The notes beneath the pieces are model-generated. The model was not told the DNA's origin and did no database searches. It worked only from the letters and a program-made list of their open reading frames with translations. Positions 16,101 to 24,392 of a stretch of 44,765 bases of DNA are shown in pieces; within the stretch, counting starts at the first letter, position 1; the number at the start of each line of letters is the position of its first letter. A program made the translations under genes and the position numbers. Source of the stretch: CAYTOF01 sp964439435 (lineage in GTDB: Bacteria > Bacillota > Clostridia > Oscillospirales > QAMX01); the NCBI GenBank assembly GCA_964439435.1, contig CAYTOF010000011.1, forward strand, positions 1 to 44,765, in the 5' to 3' direction.

Positions 16101-17945
16101 TCACAGCGTGGCTTTGTACCAATCCTGCTGTGAGGCAAACATATCGTGGTAAACTCCGTTGTTTCCCATGAGTTGAGCATGCGTCCCCTCTTCTGCGAGC
16201 TTGCCGTCATCAATCAGTAAGATGCGGTCGGCTTGCCTCGCAAATCCAAGGCGGTGGGAGATGAAAAACACGAGGCGGTTGCCCGAGAGAGAGTATATCA
16301 GCTTGTAGATCTCAATTTCAGAAATCGGATCTAGATAGGCTGTCGGTTCGTCCAGAATCCAGATGCGTGCCTCTTCGTTGGCCAGCAGCCTCGCAATGGC
16401 CAGCCGTTGCCACTGCCCTTTGGACAGTTCTACACCTTCAAAGAGCTGGCCTAAATGGGTGTCCAGTCCTTGCGGCAAATCCATGACCTCGTCGTACAAG
16501 CCGACTTTTCTCAGCAGCTCCTCATGCTTTTCATCGGGTATGGGCTTGCCTTGGTTTCCGACCTCGATGTTTTCCCGAACAGTGAGTTGGTATTGGCAGA
16601 AGTCCTGCAGAATGCAGGAGGTATTTCTGCGCAGTGTGTTTTGCAGCTTGCCTTTCACATTTGTGCCATCCACAGCGACTTCCCCTTCATATGACTGGAG
16701 AACACCCATGAGGATGCTGACCAGCGTGGTTTTTCCGCAGCCATTGTGACCCACTACGGCGATCTTCTCCCCGGAGTGGAAGGACAGGTCCAACCCATCC
16801 AGCACATACCTGTCTGTGCGCGGGTATTTGTACCGCAGGTTTTTCAAACTCAATGTGCTCTTCTCGCCAAAAATGTCAAAATCATCGTCGTAGATGTCCT
16901 CCTCTAACTCGACAACATCGTAATATGATTCAAACATGTAGGAAAACCGCTCAGACTGCATATATGCGTTGTAAGCTCTATGAATCAACCCATATATGCT
17001 GACCATCATCGAAACAAACATCGTGAAAAACCCCACATCGAGGTTTTTGTCAACAAATGCTCTTCCGGCTATGTAAAACACGCCGACCAGGATTGCCCCG
17101 GCCATGATAATCGAAGGGAGCAGCCCGAACAGGGCTTGTAACCATGTGTTTTTTATGCCGAGGCCAACGATTTTTTTATTCCTGTCTGCCAGATAATCTC
17201 GCCAAAAGTGGAACAGTCGGTTGGTCTGCATGTCGCTTTGGGCTCTTCTGTCGCCGCTCAGCATCATCATGGCCCAGCGTTCCCGATAAACAGCGTTTTC
17301 TTCTTTGTATATCTTGTACATCCTGCTTTGCACGAGGCGTACCATGAGAAACCCGCCCACTCCGAGGAGCAGCGTCCCAAAGAAGAACAGGATGTGCGCT
17401 TGCGCCAATGCGATACCGTATAAAATCAGCGTCAGCAACATGGAAAAAAGCTCTGAGGCCAAATTCAACGGGTGCATATACTGAAACTCTACATATTGAG
17501 CCATGTCAATCTTGTCGTTCATGTCCTTGTCTTCGAAATACTCGTATTTTATACGGCTGCGCTTCATTGTAAGACGTGTGTTTTCATATTGCCTCCCTGC
17601 GAGGGTCAGCTTTTCTCGCTGTCGTTCTTTGATCCATGCTACCATTTGCAGCAGCAAGATACCGCCGAGCAGCAGCAAAACATTGCTAAGTGTGGATTTT
17701 AAAGCCGCCGCATCGGACTGTGAAGCGAGGCTTTGAGCGGCATTGGTTATCTGTCGCACCAACACCATCATCAAATAGCTCTGCACAGAGAGCAGAGCGA
17801 GCAGGACGGTCAAAAACACACTTTTCCCCGGGAAGATGCGATACATGTCGACGATGCGTTTTTTGTGAATCTTATAGGAGTCTGCCAATGTGCGACGGTC
17901 ATTCCTGTTCTTCGGCTTACGCTCTTTTTTCTTTTCATTTTTCAT
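16101..17945 (-). CDS. ABC exporter half-transporter (second of a pair)
   Basis: A 614-residue type I exporter half-transporter. A lysine-rich N-terminus (KNEKKKERKPKNRNDRR) is followed by the membrane domain (about 38-330) and the ATPase. Walker A is GHNGCGKTT, the signature is LSKGQWQRLAIAR (K in place of the usual second G), Walker B is IWILDEPTAYLD and the switch histidine is in FISHRLG. The start at 17945 has AGGAGG 9 bases upstream, inside the end of the preceding gene, with which it overlaps by 11 bases. That coupling indicates a heterodimer with the 17935-19782 protein. An altered signature in one partner is common in heterodimeric exporters. The substrate may be a peptide or drug; there is no peptidase domain. 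Confidence 0.9.
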   Translation of the reverse strand: MKNEKKKERKPKNRNDRRTLADSYKIHKKRIVDMYRIFPGKSVFLTVLLALLSVQSYLMMVLVRQITNAAQSLASQSDAAALKSTLSNVLLLLGGILLLQMVAWIKERQREKLTLAGRQYENTRLTMKRSRIKYEYFEDKDMNDKIDMAQYVEFQYMHPLNLASELFSMLLTLILYGIALAQAHILFFFGTLLLGVGGFLMVRLVQSRMYKIYKEENAVYRERWAMMMLSGDRRAQSDMQTNRLFHFWRDYLADRNKKIVGLGIKNTWLQALFGLLPSIIMAGAILVGVFYIAGRAFVDKNLDVGFFTMFVSMMVSIYGLIHRAYNAYMQSERFSYMFESYYDVVELEEDIYDDDFDIFGEKSTLSLKNLRYKYPRTDRYVLDGLDLSFHSGEKIAVVGHNGCGKTTLVSILMGVLQSYEGEVAVDGTNVKGKLQNTLRRNTSCILQDFCQYQLTVRENIEVGNQGKPIPDEKHEELLRKVGLYDEVMDLPQGLDTHLGQLFEGVELSKGQWQRLAIARLLANEEARIWILDEPTAYLDPISEIEIYKLIYSLSGNRLVFFISHRLGFARQADRILLIDDGKLAEEGTHAQLMGNNGVYHDMFASQQDWYKATL

Positions 17946-19782
17946 CTGATATTTCCTCCTCTTGCTCCTCGTAGAGCTCTTTCTGAGAGAAGAAGAGCTT
18001 CGCATAATATCCGTTTTTTTGCAACAGGTCTTCGTGACTGCCGATTTCGGTGATTTTTCCCCCATCCATCATGACAATACGATCGGCTAAACGGGCAAAG
18101 CCGATGCGGTGGGATATGAGAATCGCCGTGCGCCCCGCCACATAACGCCGCAGATTGTCAAGCATTCGCAGTTCCTCCAACGGGTCGATGGAGGCTGTGG
18201 GCTCGTCGAGGATTAAAACCTCCGGGTTGCCCATGTGGGCGCGGCCGAGGATGACGCGTTGCCACTCGCCGCCGGACAAGTCAGCTGTGTCGGTCCAAAA
18301 GGCTTTGCCTATGGGAGTGTTTTCGCCTTTGTCGAGCTTGCTCAAAATCCGCTCGAGATTGCCCTTTTCATAGGCTTCGTCCAGCATTATTCTGTCGTTT
18401 AAATGCTCAATACGGCCAAAGCCGACGTTTTCCCGCAGAGTCATCAGATATGGCATGAAGTCCTGATAAGCCACACCAAAATATTTGTACATCTCGTCAC
18501 GGTTGTCAGGGGACAATGTCTCCCCGTTCAGAGTGACCGTGCCGACATCAGGGCGCATTAAACCTGTCAGCAATTTGCTCAACGTCGTCTTTCCGCTGCC
18601 GTTATAGCCGAGAATGCTGACGATTTCGCCCTTTTTCAGCTCAAAACACACATCCTCCACCGCAGGGCGACCGCCCTCCGGATATGTGAACGTAATATGC
18701 TCTGCTCTCAGGCTTTCAAACCCGCCAAAGGGCAGAATGTCCGACATGTCCTGAGAGGAGCCGAGCTTTTCCATCTCCCCTTTGCGGATGGGGTGCATGA
18801 ATTTTTGCAGATCGCCCATATAAGTTGTGCCTTGAAAAATGCTGCGCGAGAGGTTCTCCGCGATGCTGCCCACCTGTGCGCTGCTCGTGCGCGAAAGGGA
18901 AAATAATATCGTGAACACCGCAAGAGAGATGTTGCCCAAGTAAACCGAATAAACTAAAAGCAACACCACGCTGTAGTCCAAAATCGTCACGATAATACCG
19001 GCGATGCTACTGTAATTGCGTTCCTTTAAATTGTTCTTTCGGCGAAGGTTCCAAATAATCGTATAAAACTGCTTCCATTTGGTTTGTAAAAACGGCAAAA
19101 GCCTATACACACGGATCTCCTTGCCGTATTTTTTGTTGCTCATGAGCTCTCGGTAGTACTCCTCCCGTCGCATGTGCTTCATGATACTGTTTTTCAAGAT
19201 GTCGTATTGTTTTTTTGAAAAGTAAAATGCCGTGCCACCGCGTATCAGCACAACGGCCAAGAGGTAGAATATCATCAGCGGTTCGGTGAAGATAAAAACC
19301 GCCACGCTGCCCATGATGACGCTTATCGATCCGAACACAGTGCTTATCGCGGACTCTAGGGAACCGACGATTTCACCGTAGTGCTCATACATGAATTTGT
19401 TCAGGTCGAGATAGTCTTTTTGAAAAAATTTCACATGGTCGGCTTCGTAGGCTTTGAGAAAGATCAGCCCGCTCACAGAGCTGTCGATTTTCCCGTGTGC
19501 GTACGCATAGACGCTGTTCAGTCCCGAATGGAGCAAATCACCAAACAGGAGCAGCGCCACATAGGAAATCGCGAGCAACGCAAACAAGCCTGTCATCCCC
19601 CCGACTTCGTGCATGCCCTGAAATTCGCCCACCAACAGGCCAAAGAGCACGCTAGTCCCAAACAGGATTGCAGATTCTGCCAGCGTGACAAGTACAAGCA
19701 ACAGCAACGGCCATTTGGCATACCTCAGGCAGAAAGCGGCGATCCACCCGTTTTTAAACAGCTTGCGTTTTGTTTCCTCCAT
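17935..19782 (-). CDS. ABC exporter half-transporter (first of a pair)
   Basis: A 615-residue half-transporter with the membrane domain at about 12-320 and an ATPase after it. Walker A is GYNGSGKTT, the signature is LSGGEWQRVILGRA, Walker B is VLILDEPTASID and the switch histidine is in LISHRIG. All catalytic residues look intact. The signature ends in WQR, as in the partner, which marks both as one subfamily. It begins with an ATG preceded by GGGGG and overlaps the partner at its 3' end. It is 148 bases downstream of the 94-residue protein, and both lie behind the promoter at 20254-20282. No lantibiotic or radical-SAM gene is nearby, so a peptide substrate is unproven. Confidence 0.9.
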   Translation of the reverse strand: MEETKRKLFKNGWIAAFCLRYAKWPLLLLVLVTLAESAILFGTSVLFGLLVGEFQGMHEVGGMTGLFALLAISYVALLLFGDLLHSGLNSVYAYAHGKIDSSVSGLIFLKAYEADHVKFFQKDYLDLNKFMYEHYGEIVGSLESAISTVFGSISVIMGSVAVFIFTEPLMIFYLLAVVLIRGGTAFYFSKKQYDILKNSIMKHMRREEYYRELMSNKKYGKEIRVYRLLPFLQTKWKQFYTIIWNLRRKNNLKERNYSSIAGIIVTILDYSVVLLLVYSVYLGNISLAVFTILFSLSRTSSAQVGSIAENLSRSIFQGTTYMGDLQKFMHPIRKGEMEKLGSSQDMSDILPFGGFESLRAEHITFTYPEGGRPAVEDVCFELKKGEIVSILGYNGSGKTTLSKLLTGLMRPDVGTVTLNGETLSPDNRDEMYKYFGVAYQDFMPYLMTLRENVGFGRIEHLNDRIMLDEAYEKGNLERILSKLDKGENTPIGKAFWTDTADLSGGEWQRVILGRAHMGNPEVLILDEPTASIDPLEELRMLDNLRRYVAGRTAILISHRIGFARLADRIVMMDGGKITEIGSHEDLLQKNGYYAKLFFSQKELYEEQEEEISDEK

Positions 19783-19930
19783 ACGGAGCCCCCTTTTGGG
19801 TTTTTATAATTTGCGGTCAAAACCCCGCCGAATTGGTTTTTGCATGAGGGTTCGGCAGGGAATCAAACTCAGAAACGGGGTAAACGGCGCACATTGCGTT
19901 GATTCAACCCCTTTTATTTGTCTTACCTCA

Positions 19931-20215
19931 TCAGTACTTCTGTGTTGCTGTGTAGAGGTTCACGTGCTGCTTGAAATGTGTCTTTCTCTCGATGAACTGC
20001 TCAAAGGCCTCTTCGTGGGCTTTTTGTTCCGCCTCTGTCATCTCCTCTTTTATATGGAGAAGTGAAACTCCCGTGGCTTTTTTTAGATAGCTTTGCAACT
20101 CGCGTGCGGCGAACCGCTCTGTCTCCGTCGCGTCTTTGGGAAGCTCGATTGAAAACGCGGAGATGTCCGCGCCACATATGCGGATGGTTTTTTCCTCTAT
20201 TGTCTTACTTGACAC
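19931..20215 (-). CDS. 94-residue protein with a GH67/DUF4838-like N-terminal fragment
   Basis: The first half, with IRICGADISAFSIELPKDAT, ERFAARELQSYLKKATGVSL, looks like the start of the alpha-glucuronidase-type N-terminal domain found in large glycosidases. In those proteins the domain continues for about 100 residues. Here it changes after residue 50 into a charged, probably helical tail (EEMTEAEQKAHEEAFEQF) and stops. The GTG start has GGGAG 7 bases upstream and a near-perfect promoter about 40 bases upstream, so expression is likely. It leads the ABC exporter pair. It may be a relic of a lost glycosidase gene or a small protein reused with the exporter. No signal peptide is visible. Confidence 0.6.
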   Translation of the reverse strand: MSSKTIEEKTIRICGADISAFSIELPKDATETERFAARELQSYLKKATGVSLLHIKEEMTEAEQKAHEEAFEQFIERKTHFKQHVNLYTATQKY

Positions 20216-20253
20216 AGTATCACTCCCATGCTTTACAAAACTACATTGGATTA

Positions 20254-20282
20254 ATTGTAGACAAACAGCGAAGCAATGTCAA
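20254..20282 (-). promoter_or_regulatory. Consensus sigma-A promoter of the exporter operon
   Basis: On the minus strand TTGACA (20282-20277), a 17-base spacer and TACAAT (20259-20254). The predicted leader before the GTG at 20215 is about 32 bases. It diverges from the HAD promoter 100 bases away. Confidence 0.8.
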
Positions 20283-20357
20283 TATAAAAAACCCTCCGCC
20301 TTTGACTTTTTTATTGCAAAATATTTCCAAATAAACACGATCTCAGGCATGCAAATA

Positions 20358-20386
20358 TTGCATAATACTTGCTTATACTGTATAAT
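20358..20386 (+). promoter_or_regulatory. Sigma-A promoter of the HAD phosphatase gene
   Basis: TTGCAT (20358-20363), a 17-base spacer and TATAAT (20381-20386). The leader to the ATG at 20509 is about 115 bases and contains a small GCGGG / CCCGC hairpin near 20431-20445. Confidence 0.75.
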
Positions 20387-20508
20387 ATACCAAAATTACA
20401 ATCCTGTTCCCCAAAATCATATATTTGTCGCGGGAGGGCCCCGCATTGTATGATATGTGACGCGTGTTCACCTCTTCGGGGCTGTGTACAGGGTTTATCG
20501 GAGGATTT

Positions 20509-21321
20509 ATGGGTAGATTTTCAGGAGTGCTTATAGCCAGCGATTATGACGGAACACTGACACCTTCCAAGCCAAATAAACAAGTCACGCCTGAAGTGCG
20601 ACAGGCGCTGGAATACTTTATATCCGAAGGCGGCTATTTTACCGTTTCCACGGGAAGATCATATCAGGGCTTTCATGCCTTTGACGCCGACATTATGAAT
20701 GCGCCGATTTTGCTTGCCAACGGGGGCATGGCTTATGACTATGTCAAAAAAGAAATTGTCATCTTTGACGGCATCGGAGACGAGGCAATCCCGGCATTCC
20801 GCAGTGTGAGGGATCTTTTCCCCGATCTTTCCATTGAACTCTATGCCTTTGACGACACCTACGCCATTCATCTCCACCCTTGGGCAGAGAGACACTTCAC
20901 AAGCCAAGACATCCCTTTTAAAGTCATAGATGATCCGGCAGAGGCGGTAAATCCCTGGGCAAAGGTGATGTTTGGCGGAGACCGCGCCAGAGTCGGAGAG
21001 GTACAAGCTCATCTCAAAGAGAACTTTCCCGAGATCTCCTTTTTGCCCACAACGGGCGGATACCTTGAGGTGTTGAAGCCCGGAGTGGACAAGGGTACCG
21101 CTCTTTTGAAGCTGGCCGATATTTTGGGTGTAAAACACGAGGATGCCTATGCCGTGGGTGACGGTTATAACGACCTGGAAATGCTCATGGCGGCCGCCGC
21201 AGCCTTTGTGCCCTCAAACGGCAGCGACGAAGTCAAAGCCCATGCCACATATATTGTAAGTTCAAACGAAGAGAGATGCGTCGCCGATGTCATAGATATT
21301 CTCGGCGAGAAATACAAATAA
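20509..21321 (+). CDS. HAD-superfamily phosphatase, Cof type
   Basis: A 270-residue cytoplasmic HAD hydrolase. Motif I is DYDGTLT with the nucleophile aspartate at about residue 11, motif II is STGRS, and motifs III/IV end in GDGYNDLEML. A C2B-type cap lies between them. Relatives dephosphorylate sugar phosphates, pyridoxal phosphate or flavin intermediates with low specificity. The ATG at 20509 is used because CGGAGG ends 4-5 bases upstream; the frame extends 45 bases further without a ribosome site. It is monocistronic between its own promoter and terminator. Confidence 0.88.
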   Translation: MGRFSGVLIASDYDGTLTPSKPNKQVTPEVRQALEYFISEGGYFTVSTGRSYQGFHAFDADIMNAPILLANGGMAYDYVKKEIVIFDGIGDEAIPAFRSVRDLFPDLSIELYAFDDTYAIHLHPWAERHFTSQDIPFKVIDDPAEAVNPWAKVMFGGDRARVGEVQAHLKENFPEISFLPTTGGYLEVLKPGVDKGTALLKLADILGVKHEDAYAVGDGYNDLEMLMAAAAAFVPSNGSDEVKAHATYIVSSNEERCVADVIDILGEKYK

Positions 21322-21381
21322 AAACAAGGCTGAGAAAAGTTCTCTTGCCTGATTAGCCCTTTGCCATATCGTAAAAATACC

Positions 21382-21419
21382 AAAGCCCTCGTTCATCGTA
21401 AAAAACGGACGAGGGCTTT
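21382..21419 (+). terminator. Intrinsic terminator of the HAD gene
   Basis: Perfect 11-base stem AAAGCCCTCGT / ACGAGGGCTTT with a 16-base loop, then T. It closely resembles the terminator at 5709-5746, including the following TTTTGTGTTG. Confidence 0.85.
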
Positions 21420-21515
21420 TGTGTTGCTGCCAATAATACCAAAATGACAACGAGCTGCAGGCATAAAATCAACTAAATACTTATATTTTGTGGAGTCCGG
21501 AAGAACCACCCTGTC

Positions 21516-21580
21516 ACGTCGCATGCGCGACGCGCGCGTGCTTTACACACTACCCTCACGAAGGAGGGGAATTAAGGGCG
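21516..21580 (+). repeat. Dispersed intergenic repeat, copy 2
   Basis: ACCACCC followed by a GC-rich stretch, then CCCTCACGAAGGAGGGGAAT and TAAGGGCG. It matches the layout of the copies at 5902 and 27981. Confidence 0.55.
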
Positions 21581-21614
21581 GGCGACCACGGTTTGCTCCT
21601 TCGGAATGCAAAAA

Positions 21615-21669
21615 ATTGATTCAAGACGAGTTTTTCATTCATACAATCGATGCAAGATGAGTTTTTGAT
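21615..21669 (+). repeat. Imperfect direct repeat of about 24 bases, two copies
   Basis: 21615-21638 and 21646-21669 share the pattern CAAGA.GAGTTTTT followed by AT, 31 bases apart. I see no gene in 21420-21816 and no sign of a CRISPR array, since there are only two diverged units. Confidence 0.5.
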
Positions 21670-21761
21670 GAAATCTCTGTTGCGTCTCCTGATTTTTCGC
21701 CATTCTCTCGAACAATTGTTGGCAGCACGCCTTCATTGTCCTGAATATCGGACACTATAGG

Positions 21762-21770
21762 TGTTATAAT
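21762..21770 (+). promoter_or_regulatory. Extended -10 promoter of the small membrane protein
   Basis: TGTTATAAT with no good -35. It lies about 47 bases before the ATG at 21817. Confidence 0.5.
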
Positions 21771-21816
21771 ACCTTCAGTACTTGGATATCAATTCAGACA
21801 AAGGAAGGTAAAAACA

Positions 21817-22032
21817 ATGGAAATCACATTGCTCATCATAGTTCTGCTCGCATTTGTACTGGACAAGGCCCTAGAAAAACGCAGCATGAAAAAAAGGCAT
21901 GCTCGCTGCCGTCGGCTCACCTATGCTTCCGCATCCAAAGAGGCTCGGGTGATCATCCCCTTTTCCGAGGTTGCGCGACACGCCATGTTGAAGGCCTCGC
22001 AGGCAAATGCCGCAAAGGCCAAAGCGGAATAA
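21817..22032 (+). CDS. Small single-pass membrane protein (71 residues)
   Basis: Starts MEITLLIIVLLAFVLDKALE, one membrane helix at the extreme N-terminus, then a basic cytoplasmic stretch (KRSMKKRHARCRR) and an alanine/lysine-rich end. AAGGAAGG lies 7 bases before the ATG, and a promoter and terminator frame it exactly, so I take it as a real gene. The family is not recognised. Its last codons (KAKAE, stop) are part of the left arm and loop of the terminator stem at 22012-22051. Confidence 0.65.
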   Translation: MEITLLIIVLLAFVLDKALEKRSMKKRHARCRRLTYASASKEARVIIPFSEVARHAMLKASQANAAKAKAE

Positions 22033-22051
22033 GCTCCGCTTTGGCCTTTGC
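22012..22051 (+). terminator. 17-base terminator stem overlapping the end of a gene
   Basis: Perfect 17-base inverted repeat (left arm 22012-22028, right arm 22035-22051), loop ATAAGC, followed by seven Ts. The left arm is coding sequence and the stop codon is in the loop. Confidence 0.9.
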
Positions 22052-22060
22052 TTTTTTTAA

Positions 22061-22097
22061 ATCGGCACCTTTATTTTGTTGAAATAAAGGTGCCGAT
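22061..22097 (-). terminator. Perfect 16-base stem ending the glycosidase operon
   Basis: Arms 22061-22076 and 22082-22097 with a TGTTG loop. It lies 31 bases past the stop of the GH78 gene and converges on the terminator of the small membrane protein. Confidence 0.8.
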
Positions 22098-22127
22098 GCT
22101 TCAACACTTGCGGTCACTTTCCTGTCA

Positions 22128-24359
22128 TCACGTTTTTTTGACAATGGTGTGTGCTCCCGCTGAAAATTCGGAAGAGACTCCGTCATAGACAAAGGTGAAG
22201 GGTTTTTGGCTGTCGATTGAAAAGACAACATTGTCTTTGTCCTTGACATATTTCACATGGACGCCCTTGGCGGAGCCCTCACAGTAGTTCATGCCCTCCA
22301 CAAGCTTTGGCGAAATGACAATGTCTCCAAAGCCCACCGTGCCCTCTTTTTGACCGATCCCCAAAAAGCCATAGAACATGTGCTTGACAACGGCGCCAAA
22401 CATGGGGTGACTGCGGGACTGAGTGCCGTTCCAGTATTCCCAAAGGGTTGTAGCTCCCTGCAAAATATGAGAGTAGAAAGAGATCTTTTCTTTTGAGGTC
22501 AGCAGTTCAAATGCCAGCTGTTCGCAGCCGTTGGCAAAGAGCGTCTTTGTGACGATTTCGGTTCCGAAAATGCCCGTGTCATACATGGCCGTTTTGCTGT
22601 AGTGGGCCACCATATTGGCCAGAGTGCGCTCATCTCCCAGATCTATGTCGAAGGCAAAGGCGTTTGCACCTTGGATGTTGCCACAAAAATCGCCGCTCTT
22701 CGCATCAAAATAATTTTCAACTATTGCCTGCTTTTTGACGGCAATGGTTTTTTTCGCCTCTTCCGCTTTGGCTTCTTGGCCCAGGAGATGTGCGATTTTC
22801 ACATATATTTCAAGGCATTTGACATAGTAGTAGTTGTTCACAAAGGGGGCGGGTATCTTTATCTGGGAGGGTGTGCACCATTCACCGAGACACCATGCCC
22901 AGGGTTCGTCTCGCACCACGAGATTGTTTTCGCTGTGCGCTTCGAGGTAGTCAAAATAGAGCTCAATGCGCGGGAAAAACTTTTCGAGCACCGAGATGTC
23001 GCCAAAATGACGGTAAAACTCATAGGGCACCATGGCTATGGCACCGCCCCAGCCTCCCGGCCCGCCGCCGGAGGGGATAAAGGGCGCAGTGTACTGCACA
23101 TGGCCTGTTTCGAGGTCTTGGCAGTCGTATATGTCTTCTATCCATTTTTCATAGAATTTGCGCGCCTCCAAGGTGAGCAAAACCACATCGATTGTGTTTT
23201 GGCCGTCTCCCGTATAGCCGCAACCCTCTCTGTGAGGGCAGTCGGAGGGGATGCCCGCGTGCATATTGGTCAGCTGCGTACGAATAAAGGCCTCATAGAG
23301 CCAGTTGAGTATCTTGTTGTCGGAGTTCCAGGAGGATGCGACGGGCACATCCGCGTGTATGACTTCAACATACAGGGGTTTTGCGTTGTTCGTCACCGAA
23401 AAATAGCGGAAGCCGTTCCAAGTGAACTCTCCGCAGGCTGTGAGGCCCTTGCTGCCGTCGGTTATGAAGGTGTTTCTCTGCACACCGCCCCATGTCATGG
23501 TGTCAAAAAAGGTCAGCTCCCCGCTCCCGTCCACCTCTTCGGAGTAAAGCAGCTCTATTTTTTCGCCTTTTTGCGCATCCGTCTCGATGCAGACATTGCC
23601 CGTGATGTTTTCGCCGACATCGTATACGCTGTAGTATTTGTTTTGGCGGATGAGCTTTGGCTCCACGGTGCGCATGACCCTGTCTGCAGGGCAGAGCTGT
23701 ATCTCCAGCTCTGTCTTGGGCTCTGCCTGCAAGGCGACGCTCTCCCACTTGGAATCGTCAAACTCACAGGAGTGCCAGTTTTGGCCGATGATATTGTAGT
23801 CGTGGATCTCTGTGCGGAGAATCTGCGATTTTGTTATATATGAAGGGTGCCAGACCATGTCCGTGTCGGAACCGTATACGTGCTCTTCGCCGCTTTCTGT
23901 CGTGAGCTGCAAAAGATAGCAGGCTTTTGGCTGCCCGAGGTAAAATCTGTGATACCAACCGCCGCCAAGGGAGATGGCGATTGTGTTTTCGCCCTCGTTT
24001 ATAAAATCCGTCACGTCGTATTGCATGCACCCGAGGCGATTGCGCGTCTCGTCTGTGATGGGGAAATCCCTCTCATAGTGCTCCTCGTTTTTATACCATT
24101 CCCAAGAGGGCACCTCGTTGCCCTCACGGCGGCGGCGCGTTATGCAAGAGGCCCGCTCATAATCCGTCCATGCGGGCATAAATCTGTCCGGTGTGACAAT
24201 CCTGCCGTTGATATAAAACGCAAAAAAACCAAGCCCCGTGATGGTCAGCTTTGCGCTTTTGGCCTTTGCGGCGTTGAATTTGCCCCGCAGGAGCTGCTGC
24301 GGGTATTCCCTGTCGCCACCAACCCATTTGGCTTTTCCAAATATCTCTTGATGTGTCAT
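22128..24359 (-). CDS. Alpha-L-rhamnosidase-like glycoside hydrolase (GH78)
   Basis: A 743-residue GH78-type enzyme, which would release terminal alpha-L-rhamnose by inversion. Beta-sandwich domains occupy about 1-340. The (alpha/alpha)6 barrel follows, with the hallmark GIPSDCPHREGCGYTGDGQ, a WCLGEWC block, and LQGATTLWEYWNGTQSRSHPMFG, where the Glu after LW is the expected base. The C-terminal domain is a short beta-sandwich. There is no signal peptide, so it acts inside the cell on imported oligosaccharides. AAGGAG precedes the ATG by 8 bases. It lies just downstream of the GH106-like gene, which points to joint action on rhamnosides. A closely related specificity cannot be excluded. Confidence 0.85.
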   Translation of the reverse strand: MTHQEIFGKAKWVGGDREYPQQLLRGKFNAAKAKSAKLTITGLGFFAFYINGRIVTPDRFMPAWTDYERASCITRRRREGNEVPSWEWYKNEEHYERDFPITDETRNRLGCMQYDVTDFINEGENTIAISLGGGWYHRFYLGQPKACYLLQLTTESGEEHVYGSDTDMVWHPSYITKSQILRTEIHDYNIIGQNWHSCEFDDSKWESVALQAEPKTELEIQLCPADRVMRTVEPKLIRQNKYYSVYDVGENITGNVCIETDAQKGEKIELLYSEEVDGSGELTFFDTMTWGGVQRNTFITDGSKGLTACGEFTWNGFRYFSVTNNAKPLYVEVIHADVPVASSWNSDNKILNWLYEAFIRTQLTNMHAGIPSDCPHREGCGYTGDGQNTIDVVLLTLEARKFYEKWIEDIYDCQDLETGHVQYTAPFIPSGGGPGGWGGAIAMVPYEFYRHFGDISVLEKFFPRIELYFDYLEAHSENNLVVRDEPWAWCLGEWCTPSQIKIPAPFVNNYYYVKCLEIYVKIAHLLGQEAKAEEAKKTIAVKKQAIVENYFDAKSGDFCGNIQGANAFAFDIDLGDERTLANMVAHYSKTAMYDTGIFGTEIVTKTLFANGCEQLAFELLTSKEKISFYSHILQGATTLWEYWNGTQSRSHPMFGAVVKHMFYGFLGIGQKEGTVGFGDIVISPKLVEGMNYCEGSAKGVHVKYVKDKDNVVFSIDSQKPFTFVYDGVSSEFSAGAHTIVKKT

Positions 24360-24392
24360 TGCATCCTTCTCCTTTGCTTCTCTACCAGTGCT

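Noticed and set aside
15842..16213. N-terminal extension of aspartokinase by 124 residues
   Set aside because: It covers a promoter and a terminator, has no family likeness, and the kinase motif starts exactly at the ATG at 15841.
17803..18065. Upstream start for the second ABC half-transporter
   Set aside because: The 40 extra residues overlap the coding end of the partner gene, and a clear AGGAGG precedes the ATG at 17945.
21615..21669. Possible CRISPR array
   Set aside because: Only two imperfect units 31 bases apart and no cas genes.
22602..23843. 413-codon plus-strand open frame
   Set aside because: It lies opposite the GH78 gene, has no ribosome site, and its product has no recognisable domain. 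It is a shadow frame.
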